Below, in pieces: positions 35,841-43,157 of a DNA stretch of 64,000 nucleotides. The DNA lies in assembly GCA_963748485.1 (NCBI GenBank), contig CAVVJF010000013.1, positions 62,001 through 126,000 on the forward strand, read 5' to 3'. The position numbers and the translations under genes are program-made. This DNA comes from DASRWT01 sp963748485 (GTDB lineage Bacteria; Methylomirabilota; Methylomirabilia; Rokubacteriales; CSP1-6). Every line of letters starts with the position of its first letter. Positions within the stretch are counted from its first letter, which is position 1. Below the pieces are notes generated by a model. That model had not been told where the DNA came from. It was given only the letters and a program-made list of their open reading frames with translations, and searched no databases.

Positions 35841-36608
35841 ATGAGCTTCACGGGCAAAGCGGTGATGGTCACCGGCGCCACCAGCGGCATCGGCCGCGCG
35901 GCGGCGACCCGGTTCGGAGCGGAGGGCGCGCGGGTCGCCCTCGTGGGACGCGATCGCGCGGCCCTCACGGCCATGCGCGAGGCCATGGGGACGGCGGCGG
36001 GCGGGGCGCTCGCCGTCGCCGCCGACGTCACACGGGAGGAGGACGTGCGGCGCGCCGTCGACGAGGTGGTGGGCGCGTTCGGCGGGCTCGACGTGCTCGT
36101 GTGCGGCGCCGGCGTCATCGGGATGGGGAGCATCGAGACGACCTCGCCGGAGCTGTGGGACCAGATGATGGCGGTCAACGTGCGGTCGGTGTTTCGCCTC
36201 GTTCAGCTCGCCCTGCCCGCGCTCGTGCCCCGCAAGGGCAGCATCGTGGTCGTCTCGAGCGTCAACGGCCAGCGGGCCTTTCCCAACGTCCTCGCCTACT
36301 GCTGCAGCAAGGCCGCGGTGGACCAGTTCGTCATGTGCACCTCGCTGGAGTTGGCGCCGAAGGGGATCCGGATCAATGCCGTCAATCCCGGCGTCACGCG
36401 GACCAATCTCCACCGACGGAGCGGGATGAGCGAAGCGGACTACGCGGCCTTCGTGGAGCGAAGCCGGACCACGCATCCCATCGGGCGCATCGGCGAGCCC
36501 GAGGAGGTGGCCGACATGATCTGCTTCCTCGCCTCGGAGCGGGCGGGCATGATCACCGGGAACTGCGTGTTCGTGGACGGCGGGCGCCACAATACCTGCG
36601 CGCGCTGA
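35841..36608 (+). CDS. Short-chain dehydrogenase/reductase
   Basis: NAD(P)-dependent oxidoreductase of the classical SDR family. TGATSGIGRA binds the cofactor, GAGVIGMG corresponds to NNAG, the catalytic Ser is in VVVSSVNG, and YCCSKAAV is the Tyr-x-x-x-Lys. The C-terminal half has NPGVTRTN. The 255-residue length is standard. Substrate unknown; it stands alone between oppositely oriented genes. Confidence 0.9.
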   Translation: MSFTGKAVMVTGATSGIGRAAATRFGAEGARVALVGRDRAALTAMREAMGTAAGGALAVAADVTREEDVRRAVDEVVGAFGGLDVLVCGAGVIGMGSIETTSPELWDQMMAVNVRSVFRLVQLALPALVPRKGSIVVVSSVNGQRAFPNVLAYCCSKAAVDQFVMCTSLELAPKGIRINAVNPGVTRTNLHRRSGMSEADYAAFVERSRTTHPIGRIGEPEEVADMICFLASERAGMITGNCVFVDGGRHNTCAR

Positions 36609-36636
36609 CGGCGGCGCCGCCGCGGTCCGCCGGCGG

Positions 36637-37206
36637 CTACCAGTCGCCGGTGCGGATGCCGTACGAGCTGACGAAGACGACCTCGAGGCCGGCCATCTCG
36701 ACGTGCTGGACGAGCTTCCATTCGTCCAGGAGGCGGCCGATGCGCTCGGCGCCCTGATGGCCGTAGTAGTCGAGGAATTCCTTCGCGAAGAGGAGCCGGT
36801 GCGCCGGGCGCCTCTCGCCGTTCAGCAGGACGAAGGCCTGCCCTTCCCGGCGGATATCCCAGGACGGGATCGGCGTGAAGAAGCGGAACTGCTCGCGCAG
36901 GTAGCTTCCGACGGCACGCACCGAGGTGGGGCTCGCGGGCGGCCGCCACCCTACGTCCGGGCCCTCAAGCTCCTCGAGCGTGACGATCGAATAGCCGATG
37001 GCGCGCAGCTCGTGATCGGTGGCGCGGCCCGTTCGCCGATCGCCGCCCCGCCGGTCGAGACGGGACTCCCGCTCGCCGCTCCGGTGCCGGCGCTCGCCGT
37101 GGCGACGGTCCACCACCACGTGCACGTCGCCGCCTGAAAACTCGTGCGTCAGGTGGCTGGCGAGGTCCGTCTGATTGCGCGCCACCAGAAAGAGCAGCTC
37201 GGTCAT
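36637..37206 (-). CDS. Hypothetical protein with Arg/Asp-rich repeats
   Basis: 189 residues, not recognised. The N-terminal part reads ELLFLVARNQTDLASHLT, then a strongly charged stretch with RRHGERR and RRGGDRR, then a more ordered C-terminal half with aromatic patterns (FRFFTPIPSWDIRREGQAF). The small protein at 58204-58569 has a similar ELITDRRRKPRR-type stretch. ATG 37206 is chosen; GTG 37218 would add four residues. Confidence 0.6.
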   Translation of the reverse strand: MTELLFLVARNQTDLASHLTHEFSGGDVHVVVDRRHGERRHRSGERESRLDRRGGDRRTGRATDHELRAIGYSIVTLEELEGPDVGWRPPASPTSVRAVGSYLREQFRFFTPIPSWDIRREGQAFVLLNGERRPAHRLLFAKEFLDYYGHQGAERIGRLLDEWKLVQHVEMAGLEVVFVSSYGIRTGDW

Positions 37207-37370
37207 CCTCTCCCTCACTCGTCGATTGTCGCGCGCCGCCGCATGACGGGGCGCACCGGCGCAGAAGCGCTGCAGGATTGATGCCGCAGGGAGACGGCAA
37301 CGAAGTCGCCACTTTACCTATTGATCCCATCAGGCTCGTCAAGGAGCCGTAAAGGAATTCGACGGGGTCC

Positions 37371-37399
37371 TTGACCACCCTCGACGGCAGGACTAGGGT
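37371..37399 (+). promoter_or_regulatory. Promoter of the GYD-domain gene
   Basis: TTGACC (37371-37376), 17-bp spacer, TAGGGT (37394-37399). A leader of about 50 nt ends in AAGGAGG (37444-37450) before ATG 37457. Confidence 0.6.
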
Positions 37400-37456
37400 G
37401 ACTGCACGGTCCTGGCGGCCCGCCGTTCCGTCCCCGCCGGGAGAAGGAGGACGCGG

Positions 37457-37783
37457 ATGCCGACCTACATGGTGCAGGCGGCCTACACGAGCACCGCGTG
37501 GAGCAAGCTGGTGCAGCGGCCCGAGAACCGCATGGAGGCGATGCGCCCGGTAATCGAGAAGTTGGGCGGCAAACTGCACGCCTGGTACTACTGCTGGGGC
37601 GACTACGACGTGATGGTGCTCTTCGACGTCCCCGACCAGACCAACGCCGCCGCCGTCTCGATGGCGGTCGCGGCGGGAGGGGCCGTGAAGGAGATCAAGA
37701 CCACGCCCCTCATGGCGCCGGACGAGGGCTTCGACGCGATGCTACTGGCGCAGGGCGCCGGTTACCGGCCGCCGGGCGCCTGA
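37457..37783 (+). CDS. GYD domain protein
   Basis: 108-residue protein of the GYD family (named for the conserved Gly-Tyr-Asp, here CWGDYDVMVLFDVPD). It is a small ferredoxin-like dimeric fold of unknown function. A strong ribosome binding site AAGGAGG is spaced 6 nt from the ATG and the gene has its own promoter. Confidence 0.85.
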   Translation: MPTYMVQAAYTSTAWSKLVQRPENRMEAMRPVIEKLGGKLHAWYYCWGDYDVMVLFDVPDQTNAAAVSMAVAAGGAVKEIKTTPLMAPDEGFDAMLLAQGAGYRPPGA

Positions 37784-37788
37784 GCCCG

Positions 37789-38639
37789 TCAGCGCTGGGC
37801 GCGTCGGCCGCCGTCCTCGCGCGCCTCTTCGGCGTTGGCGTAGCAGCGCTCGGGCTGCGTCTTGGCGTAGCCCTCGCCGCCCGGCATGTAGAAGACGCGC
37901 TCGTTCGTGCCGGTCAGGAGCGCGCCCTTCACGGGATGGGAGATCGGGCACGTCCACACGTCGTGCGGCTCGGCGCCCGGCCGGTCCACCGTGCCGTACG
38001 TGCGCGGTGTCTGCGTGGGGCGCGGCGCCGCGGAGGCCGACTGATTCGGCTGGCCCGTGGGGCGTCGAGTCGGCTCGCGTGACAGGTACGGCGTATCCCG
38101 CCAGCGGCCCACCTTCAGCAGGCGGGCCTGCCGCTGGAGCGCCGCGCGGCCTTGGAAGGCTGCAGCATCTCCTCGTGCGTGACGTTGGGCTGCGTGATCG
38201 CGACCGAAGCGTAGCCGTTGGCGACCATCTCGGCGTTGACCATCAGATCGCCCACGTACACGTATGCGAGGGTGCGCCCCTGCGCGTCCCGTTCCTGCGC
38301 GTCTAGCTCCAGGCGCACCGTCTGCCCCAGCACCAGCGCGCGGTTGAACTCGGCCGCCTCGGCGGGCCCAGCGATCATGCTGTCAGCGGGCATCCGGGTA
38401 TCGCGCGTGTTGATCCCGATGTAGCGCACGGTCAGGACCTTCTTGTCGATGCGGACGGCGATGGTCTCGCCATCCATCACGCGCACCACACGCCCCGTGA
38501 GCGAGTCGCGGGCCTCGAGCGCGGCGATCGTGCCGCTGGCCACCCCGGCGATGCCCAGGCTCAAGGCCAGGATCGCGTGCGCGAGGCAGCGCGCGGCCAG
38601 GCGCGCTGGATGCCGGGTCCGCGTCCTCACCCACTTCAT
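37789..38639 (-). pseudogene. Secreted thermonuclease (SNase-like), frameshifted
   Basis: Signal peptide (about residues 1-40) followed by a staphylococcal-nuclease fold: SLTGRVVRVMDGETIAVRID, VRYIGINTRDT, YVYVGDLMVNAEMVANGYA. After NVTHEEMLQ the frame slips by one base near 38160 and ends at 38115; the continuing frame (LQRQARLLKVGRWRDTPYLS) reaches 37789. The latter carries a C-terminal segment with PISHPVKG and PERCYANAEEA, like the cysteine-bearing tails found after some thermonucleases. One base seems to be missing; pseudogene or sequencing error cannot be told apart. Confidence 0.7.
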
Positions 38640-38875
38640 GCTCTCAATATTAGCAAGGGCGAGGCCAACAAGAAATGCTTTTAAAATCAAACTCTTGCTC
38701 GATGTCCTTACGAGCATGGGGCCGTCATGTGACTGACACCGGCAGCATTCGGGGAAGATTCCGGCACGTGGGTGGTGCCCCCGGAGAGAAACGCTTCCGT
38801 TTGGTGTGTGCAAATCCGCGAGGTTGTGTGGGCGGCGTGATCGCCATTCAAGGCGCTCCGGGCCGGAGGGCTGGG
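38640..38875. other. AT-richer intergenic region
   Basis: No gene is seen in the roughly 300 nt between the thermonuclease start and the antitoxin start. The left part is AT-richer and should hold the thermonuclease promoter (a TAATAT word at about 38649 on the minus strand, weak -35). The right end holds the toxin-antitoxin promoter, listed separately. Confidence 0.4.
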
Positions 38876-38911
38876 TTGACAAGCACACCGCGCTAAGACT
38901 ACATTGTAGTC
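38876..38911 (+). promoter_or_regulatory. Toxin-antitoxin promoter with palindromic operator
   Basis: TTGACA (38876-38881) and TACATT (38900-38905, 18-bp spacer). A perfect palindrome GACTACATTGTAGTC (38897-38911) covers the -10, a typical site for autorepression by an antitoxin or the toxin-antitoxin complex. Confidence 0.7.
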
Positions 38912-38939
38912 ATCCCGAGCGGGATCCAGGAGGTAGCCC

Positions 38940-39215
38940 ATGCCGACGGCGACGAAGAGGAAGGTAGCACAGACTCCGGTTCCGGTGCGATTCGGGGCCG
39001 AGGAGGCAGGCTTGCTGAAGATGCTCCAGGCGCGCGCGACGGCCCACGATCGCTCGCTCTCTGGCCAGCTCAAGCACTATGCCCGCCTCGCCCTGATCGC
39101 GGAGGACAACCCGGACCTCCCGCTGTCCATGATCCAGGGGATCCTCGAGGCCCAGGCGGAGATCAAGGCTGGTCTCGGCCAGCCCTACCAGTGGGGAGTG
39201 CTTGGGCCGGCCTGA
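38940..39215 (+). CDS. Antitoxin of a type II toxin-antitoxin system
   Basis: 91 residues. The N-terminal half (PVPVRFGAEEAGLLKML, ATAHDRSLSGQLKHYARLAL) looks like a ribbon-helix-helix DNA-binding domain. The C-terminal half (ILEAQAEIKAGLGQPYQWGV) would wrap the toxin. AGGAGG (38928-38933) is spaced 6 nt from ATG. It overlaps the toxin gene by 14 nt, the usual arrangement, and the operator upstream fits autoregulation. Confidence 0.7.
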   Translation: MPTATKRKVAQTPVPVRFGAEEAGLLKMLQARATAHDRSLSGQLKHYARLALIAEDNPDLPLSMIQGILEAQAEIKAGLGQPYQWGVLGPA

Positions 39216-39513
39216 GCCCCCTGCCCGCTCTGTTCGACAGGCGCCGCGGTTCGGCCGGGCCAAGCGTCGGTTGCCGGCCGCGGCGCAGCTCGCTATCGAT
39301 GAAGCTGTCAAAGGGATCTTCGAGGATCCCCTCTCGGGAGACCCCAAGGCCGGCGCACTCAAGGGCGTTCGGGTGGTCAAGTTCAAGGTCAGCGCCCTGC
39401 AGCTCCTCTTGGCGTACCAATTCGACGCTCGCCGGAACGTGATCGAGGTCCTCGACGTCGGGCCGCACGAGAATTTCTACCGGGAACTCCAGAAGTACCT
39501 CGACGCGAGGTGA
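39202..39513 (+). CDS. RelE/ParE-superfamily toxin
   Basis: 103 residues, basic, with the RelE/ParE pattern: a central RVVKFKVSALQLLLAYQF and a C-terminal VLDVGPHENFYRELQKYL, the latter typical of mRNA-interferase-like members. The start is TTG 39202, inside the antitoxin end, with GGGGAG upstream. Whether it cleaves mRNA (RelE) or poisons gyrase (ParE) cannot be told. Confidence 0.72.
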   Translation: MGRPEPPARSVRQAPRFGRAKRRLPAAAQLAIDEAVKGIFEDPLSGDPKAGALKGVRVVKFKVSALQLLLAYQFDARRNVIEVLDVGPHENFYRELQKYLDAR

Positions 39514-39537
39514 AGCGAGCAACCGCCGGCTCCAACC

Positions 39538-39741
39538 ATGAACCGAGCCACGTACGAACAGATTGGGGCCAGGCTCTCGAAGGTCTTCGTCTTCTGCGAC
39601 TCGCTGGGGCTGGGTGGGACTCGCACGAAGGGGCGATTTGGCACCTACGAAAAGCTCCTCAATCCAATGATCTCGTGGGTCGGGGCCAGTGATGCTGCGC
39701 AGCCCCAAAAGACTGCGCTATGGATCACCAGCACCAGGTGA
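39538..39741 (+). CDS. Short hypothetical protein, possibly truncated
   Basis: 67 residues starting MNRATYEQIGARLSKVF, not recognised. The first 45 residues look protein-like; the C-terminal 20 overlap an antitoxin remnant in another frame, so this may be a gene cut short by the rearrangement that brought in that remnant. Confidence 0.4.
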   Translation: MNRATYEQIGARLSKVFVFCDSLGLGGTRTKGRFGTYEKLLNPMISWVGASDAAQPQKTALWITSTR

Positions 39742-39850
39742 AGCAGGCCAACCTGGAGCTCCCTCTCGCCCTCTCGAGGATATCCTCGCCGCCGCGGCCG
39801 AATCCGAAGCGGGCCTCGGCGAGCCGTACAAGTGGGGCGTGCTGGAGTGA
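39720..39850 (+). pseudogene. Remnant of a second antitoxin
   Basis: The stretch encodes QVKQANLELPLAL and, after a one-base slip near 39770, EDILAAAAESEAGLGEPYKW followed by GVLE and a stop. This matches the C-terminal half of the intact antitoxin at 38940-39215 (NPDLPLSMIQGILEAQAEIK then AGLGQPYQWGVL). The DNA-binding half is gone. Confidence 0.6.
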
Positions 39851-40059
39851 CCATCGCAAAGTGGTTTGGACTCGGGGGGCTGTTTCTCGATCTCGTCGGT
39901 GTCCTTGTGGTGGCCTTCGGAGAGAGATGGAACGTCACCTACTGGCGTGACGCCCCCAAGCAGTACGCGAAGGCGTGGCATCGGTGAGCGTACCTCCTGG
40001 CCTGGATAGCAATCGCCGCAGGATTCGTGCTCCAGGGGGTCGGAGTGCTCTTGAGCTAG
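39847..40059 (+). pseudogene. Small two-helix membrane protein interrupted by TGA
   Basis: GTG 39847 overlaps the stop of the antitoxin remnant. It encodes 46 residues with one helix (LGGLFLDLVGVLVVAFGERW), an in-frame TGA at 39985-39987, then 23 more residues forming a second helix (LLAWIAIAAGFVLQGVGVLL) before TAG. The continued coding character after TGA suggests a single nonsense mutation, possibly from TGG, or readthrough. Confidence 0.5.
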
Positions 40060-40137
40060 AAACACCAACGCCCCCGGCGCGCGCCAATGCGCCGAGGGCT
40101 CGTGGCCGATCACCCTGTCCCGAGAAGGAGCGAGCGA

Positions 40138-40302
40138 ATGGCCGAGACCACCGAGCACTGGCCTACCGTGCACGACCTCGTGCGTGGCATTGGTCTGGTC
40201 CGCGGCCTGAACCCCTTCCTCGGCAAATCAGGCGAGTTTGACACGCTCGTTTACACGCCCGGCCCCCCGGAGCGAACAAGCGGGGTCGGCGTAACCCCGT
40301 AG
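40138..40302 (+). CDS. Short hypothetical protein next to the att copy
   Basis: 54 residues from ATG 40138 (ETTEHWPTVHDLVRGIGLV), with GAAGGAG about 10 nt upstream. Not recognised. It ends 5 nt before the putative island boundary. Confidence 0.35.
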   Translation: MAETTEHWPTVHDLVRGIGLVRGLNPFLGKSGEFDTLVYTPGPPERTSGVGVTP

Positions 40303-40307
40303 AAGAT

Positions 40308-40324
40308 TTGGTGCCCCCGGCCTG
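40308..40324 (+). repeat. Putative attachment site (left end of island)
   Basis: TTGGTGCCCCCGGCCTG, a 17-nt exact copy in the same orientation of 57582-57598, which covers the CCA, discriminator and 3' acceptor/T-stem of tRNA-Arg(CCU). It lies on the side of the tRNA 3' end, as expected for the distal att of an element integrated into that tRNA. Confidence 0.65.
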
Positions 40325-40454
40325 GGTCGCCCGCCGCGCACCTACTGGCCGCGATCTCGTTCCCGATTGAGGGACGGTTCGTCCGTGCGGCGTAGTTGCC
40401 TGAGGAACGGTGGTGGCCGCTCGCATTCGGGCCGCGGATCCCGATCAAGCTCGG

Positions 40455-40731
40455 TTACTTCCCTGCCCGGCGGGCGGGACTCTTACCTCGTAGCCTGGCA
40501 CCCCGCGTTCGGTCAGTACCACGTTGATCTCCAGCGAATGAGGCCCAGTGGTTCGGCGGCGGTGTCGCCGTTGAGCATCGCTTCATCGAGCCAATTGTCG
40601 CGTGTACGACGATCGGCAGCAGGTACGGGGCTCTTCGATCGCCTCTCTCACAAGCAGCTAGAAGCGGCAGGATGTCCTTTTCGGCGAGAAATCGGAGGCC
40701 ACCCTCCGGCTCCCGAGTGAGGCGGATCTTA
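40455..40731 (-). pseudogene. Tyrosine integrase remnant
   Basis: Minus-strand coding remnant starting at the IS3 edge: KIRLTREPEGGLRFLAEKDI, LLAACERGDRRAPYLLPIVV, then HATIGSMKR. This resembles the start of the catalytic domain of phage-type integrases (PREPEGRLRFL..LLAAC..PIVVLALNTGMRRGE). After SMKR the frame breaks. The N-terminal part is missing beyond the IS element and the catalytic Tyr is not seen. Confidence 0.55.
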
Positions 40732-40747
40732 GGCGTAAGCTTCCCCG

Positions 40748-41605
40748 TCAAGTAGACACTTCGAAGATAGACTCCGCGGGCGTGTCCGGCCTCGGCAGAA
40801 ACGTCAGCGGCGGCACCCGACCGAGGCTGTCGTGGGGCCGCTCGGTGTTGTAGGTCTCGAGCCAGGCCTCGGTGATCTCGCGCACCTGCTCGAGAGAGTC
40901 GAAGAGGTACGCGTCGAGGACCTCTTCGCGAAACGTACGATTGAACCGCTCGATGAAGGCGTTCTGATCCGGCTTCCCGGGCTGGATGTAGCCAATGCCG
41001 ATCCGCTGTGCCGTGCACCACTCGACGAAGGCCTCGGCGGTGAGCTCGGGCCCGTTATCGACGCGCACCCGGGTGGGCCGGCCGTAGAGCTGGATGAGGT
41101 CGTCCAGGACGCGGATGACCCGCGCGCTCGGAATCGACGTGCCGATCTCGATCGCGAGGCATTCCCGGTTGCCCTCGTCGATCACATTGAGGGTCCGGAA
41201 GCCGCGGCCGTCGTAGAGCGCGTCGGTCATGAAATCGAGCGCCCAGGTCTCGTTCAGGCGCGCCGGCGCGACCAGCGGGTGACGGACACGCGCCGGAACC
41301 CGCCGCTTCGTGCGGCGCGGCAGATTGAGTCGCAAGGCGCAGTAGACGCGGTGCACCCGCTTGTGGTTCCATCCATGCCCGGCGCGGCGCAACCGATAGA
41401 AGCACTTCCAGAAGCCCCACCGCGTGTGCCGGGCCACCACGTCATTCAGCGCGGTCACGACGTCGGTGTCTCGCAGCAGCCGGGAGCGCGGCGGCCGGTA
41501 GTACGCCGCCCGCGAGAGCCTCACGGCCTGGCACGCGCGCCGCACGGGCAGCCCGTGGTTCTGCACCAGCACGGCCAAGATCTCTCGTTTCGCGGACGGC
41601 GTCAC
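40748..41605 (-). CDS. IS3-family transposase OrfB (DDE domain)
   Basis: Catalytic half of the transposase, 285 residues from GTG 41605. HTH_21-type start (LPVRRACQAVRLSRAAYY) and the rve core with the DDE residues in ALDFMTDALY, VRVDNGPEL and NAFIERFNRTFREEV. The GTG overlaps the orfA stop (GTGA). A -1 slip at CCGAAAG just upstream would give the OrfAB fusion that is the usual IS3 transposase. All catalytic residues are present, so it may be active. Confidence 0.88.
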   Translation of the reverse strand: MTPSAKREILAVLVQNHGLPVRRACQAVRLSRAAYYRPPRSRLLRDTDVVTALNDVVARHTRWGFWKCFYRLRRAGHGWNHKRVHRVYCALRLNLPRRTKRRVPARVRHPLVAPARLNETWALDFMTDALYDGRGFRTLNVIDEGNRECLAIEIGTSIPSARVIRVLDDLIQLYGRPTRVRVDNGPELTAEAFVEWCTAQRIGIGYIQPGKPDQNAFIERFNRTFREEVLDAYLFDSLEQVREITEAWLETYNTERPHDSLGRVPPLTFLPRPDTPAESIFEVST

Positions 41606-41874
41606 CGCTTTCGGCTCAGGACGTCCTTGATCGCCGCGTTCTCCAGCGCGAGATCCGCATACATCCGCTTCAGCTTGGTGTTCTCGGCCTCGAGCTCCTT
41701 CAACCGCTTCAGCTCGTCGACCGAGGCCCCCGCGTACTTCGCGCGCCACTGGAAGTACGTCGCCTTGCTGATGTTGTGCTGCCGTAAGATCTCGGCGATC
41801 GGGACCCCCGCCTCGCCCTGCTTCAGGATGTCGACAATCTGGCTCTCGGTGAAGCGTGACTTTCGCATGGGCAT
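41602..41874 (-). CDS. IS3-family transposase OrfA (helix-turn-helix)
   Basis: 90-residue DNA-binding protein: KSRFTESQIVDILKQGEAGV and EILRQHNISKATYFQWRAKY form the HTH, followed by a leucine-zipper-like coiled coil (LKRLKELEAENTKLKRMYAD). Typical OrfA length. It overlaps orfB by 4 nt. Confidence 0.9.
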   Translation of the reverse strand: MPMRKSRFTESQIVDILKQGEAGVPIAEILRQHNISKATYFQWRAKYAGASVDELKRLKELEAENTKLKRMYADLALENAAIKDVLSRKR

Positions 41875-41942
41875 CTCCTTGGCCCGGGAAAGTCTACCGT
41901 CGAACTGTCTACCACGAAGGGAAGCTTACGCCGGCCCGCCGC

Positions 41943-42135
41943 GTGCCGGTTGACGACGGTGGTGTCTGGCATAGCATGCCGCTCACCCGGGTCGGGCCGC
42001 TCGACCCGCGAGCAGGCCGCTAATGTGCGCTGTGCCGTCGGCTCCTGGGACGGTTGGTGTCCGACGTTATGTCACGGGGACGGGAACCACGGACGGGGCG
42101 ACCGCCGCCGGCGGGCGTTCATGTGGCCTATCCTC
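41943..42135 (+). repeat. Dispersed repeat, copy A (long form)
   Basis: One of six related copies. Starts at GGTTGACG directly beyond the IS3 end and ends at ATGTGGCCTATCC. It carries a promoter-like pair TTGACG (41950-41955) and TAGCAT (41972-41977), one copy of a 22-nt unit (42035-42056), and the core TTATGTCACGGGG. It lies just upstream of the SnoaL-like gene and may supply its promoter. Confidence 0.75.
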
Positions 42136-42151
42136 TCGGGGAGGTCAGCCT

Positions 42152-42604
42152 ATGAGTCGGATCGCAGCCTTGCTTGTACTGCTGGTCCTCGGTTTCCCGC
42201 TGACGACGGTTGCACGCACCAAGGAGGACGTTGGCGCGGCAACGCAGGCCTGGATCGATGCCATGAACAGCCACGATACCGAGCGAGTGGTTATTCTCTA
42301 TGATCCAGAGGCCGTCTTGTGGGGGACTGTCTCGCCTACGATTCGAGACAACCCTGCAGCCATTCGCGACTACTTCAAGGGGCTACCCACGATGCCCTCG
42401 GAGTTCAAAGCTGCCCTCGGGGAGCAACGGATTCGCGTCTTCGGCGACATTGCCATTAACAGTGGGACATACAACTTTGCGAGCGTTCGGGACGGCAAGC
42501 CGACGAATGTAGCGGCGCGCTTCACCTTTGTCTACCGGAATCGCAATGGGCGGTGGTTGATCGTCGACCACCACTCGTCCGCCGTCCCCGCACCTCCGCA
42601 GTAG
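42152..42604 (+). CDS. Exported SnoaL/DUF4440-like protein
   Basis: 150 residues: signal peptide (SRIAALLVLLVLGFPLTTVA), then an NTF2-like fold (AWIDAMNSHDTERVVILYDP, GDIAINSGTYNF, RFTFVYRNRNGRWLIVDHHS). This pattern matches the SgcJ/EcaC/DUF4440 group, whose members include ketosteroid-isomerase-like enzymes and binding proteins of unknown role. GGGGAGG (42138-42144) precedes ATG 42152. The gene is framed by repeat copies A and B. Confidence 0.8.
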   Translation: MSRIAALLVLLVLGFPLTTVARTKEDVGAATQAWIDAMNSHDTERVVILYDPEAVLWGTVSPTIRDNPAAIRDYFKGLPTMPSEFKAALGEQRIRVFGDIAINSGTYNFASVRDGKPTNVAARFTFVYRNRNGRWLIVDHHSSAVPAPPQ

Positions 42605-42631
42605 CGGACGCATCGCACGCTGACGCCGGCA

Positions 42632-42745
42632 GGCCTGTGCCGTCGGCTCCTAGTGCGGCCAGCATCCGGGGCTGGCACCTTATGTCAGGGTGACGGAGGC
42701 TACGAGTAGGGTGACCGCCCGCCGGAGGGCGTTGATGTTGACTAC
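42632..42745 (+). repeat. Dispersed repeat, copy B (short form)
   Basis: Core only: GTCGGCTCCTAGTGCGGCC, CCTTATGTCAGGGTGACGG and CGGAGGGCGTTGATGTTGAC. The most diverged plus-strand copy. It fills the gap between the SnoaL-like gene and the stop codon of hsp20, which it touches. Confidence 0.65.
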
Positions 42746-43083
42746 GCTCCGATTTTCTTGGTCTTGGTTTCCGCGCCACGTGCCTTGACGGCGACCTTCA
42801 CAGCATCCTCCATCGGATCTTTGAACGGCACCTCGATTCGGAGCAGGCCGTTCTCGTAGATCGCTTCGGCTTTGTCAGGTTTCACCGGCCTGGCTAAAGC
42901 CAGTGCTGAAACGTACTCGACGTCCCTTGCTGGCGCTGTCAGGTGGACGCTGTCTGGTAGGAGCTTCACATCGATGGTATCCGTTGGCGCTCCTGGGATG
43001 GCGAACTCCACTACTAGCTTGTGGTTCTCCTCGTCAGCATACGCTACTGTGTTGGGCGCAACCCTAATCCGACTTTCAAGCAT
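42742..43083 (-). CDS. Hsp20/alpha-crystallin small heat-shock protein
   Basis: 113-residue ATP-independent chaperone. The alpha-crystallin domain spans about residues 15-105 (HKLVVEFAIPGAPTDTIDVK) and ends with the NGLL motif YENGLLRIEVPF. The N-terminal arm is very short. ATG 43083 is chosen because AAGGAGG is 8 nt upstream; an ATG at 43113 lacks this. Promoter TTGACG-16-TAATCT lies upstream. Confidence 0.88.
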   Translation of the reverse strand: MLESRIRVAPNTVAYADEENHKLVVEFAIPGAPTDTIDVKLLPDSVHLTAPARDVEYVSALALARPVKPDKAEAIYENGLLRIEVPFKDPMEDAVKVAVKARGAETKTKKIGA

Positions 43084-43129
43084 CCTGGCAACCTCCTTGG
43101 TTGTCTCGTGCATTCACCCGGCGTTGTTC

Positions 43130-43157
43130 AGATTACCCCCGCGCACAGGCTCGTCAA
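43130..43157 (-). promoter_or_regulatory. Promoter of hsp20
   Basis: Minus strand: TTGACG (43157-43152), 16-bp spacer, TAATCT (43135-43130). No sigma-32 type CCCCAT or CIRCE element is visible. Confidence 0.5.

Larger units (their letters stand above)
40732..41932 (-). mobile_element. IS3-family insertion sequence
   Basis: Ends carry a 14-bp perfect inverted repeat, GGCGTAAGCTTCCC at 40732-40745 and its reverse complement at 41919-41932, with weaker similarity further inward (GTAGACA and TAGACT words on both sides). Two overlapping reading frames, orfA and orfB, are intact. No target-site duplication is obvious. It is inserted in the integrase remnant and abuts repeat copy A on the other side. 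Confidence 0.85.

Noticed and set aside
33842..35844. Continuation of the beta-propeller frame for another 2 kb as one giant protein
   Set aside because: The frame crosses a well-supported gene on the same strand and two genes on the opposite strand, and its translation is low-complexity Arg/Gly/Ala; it is a GC-rich shadow.
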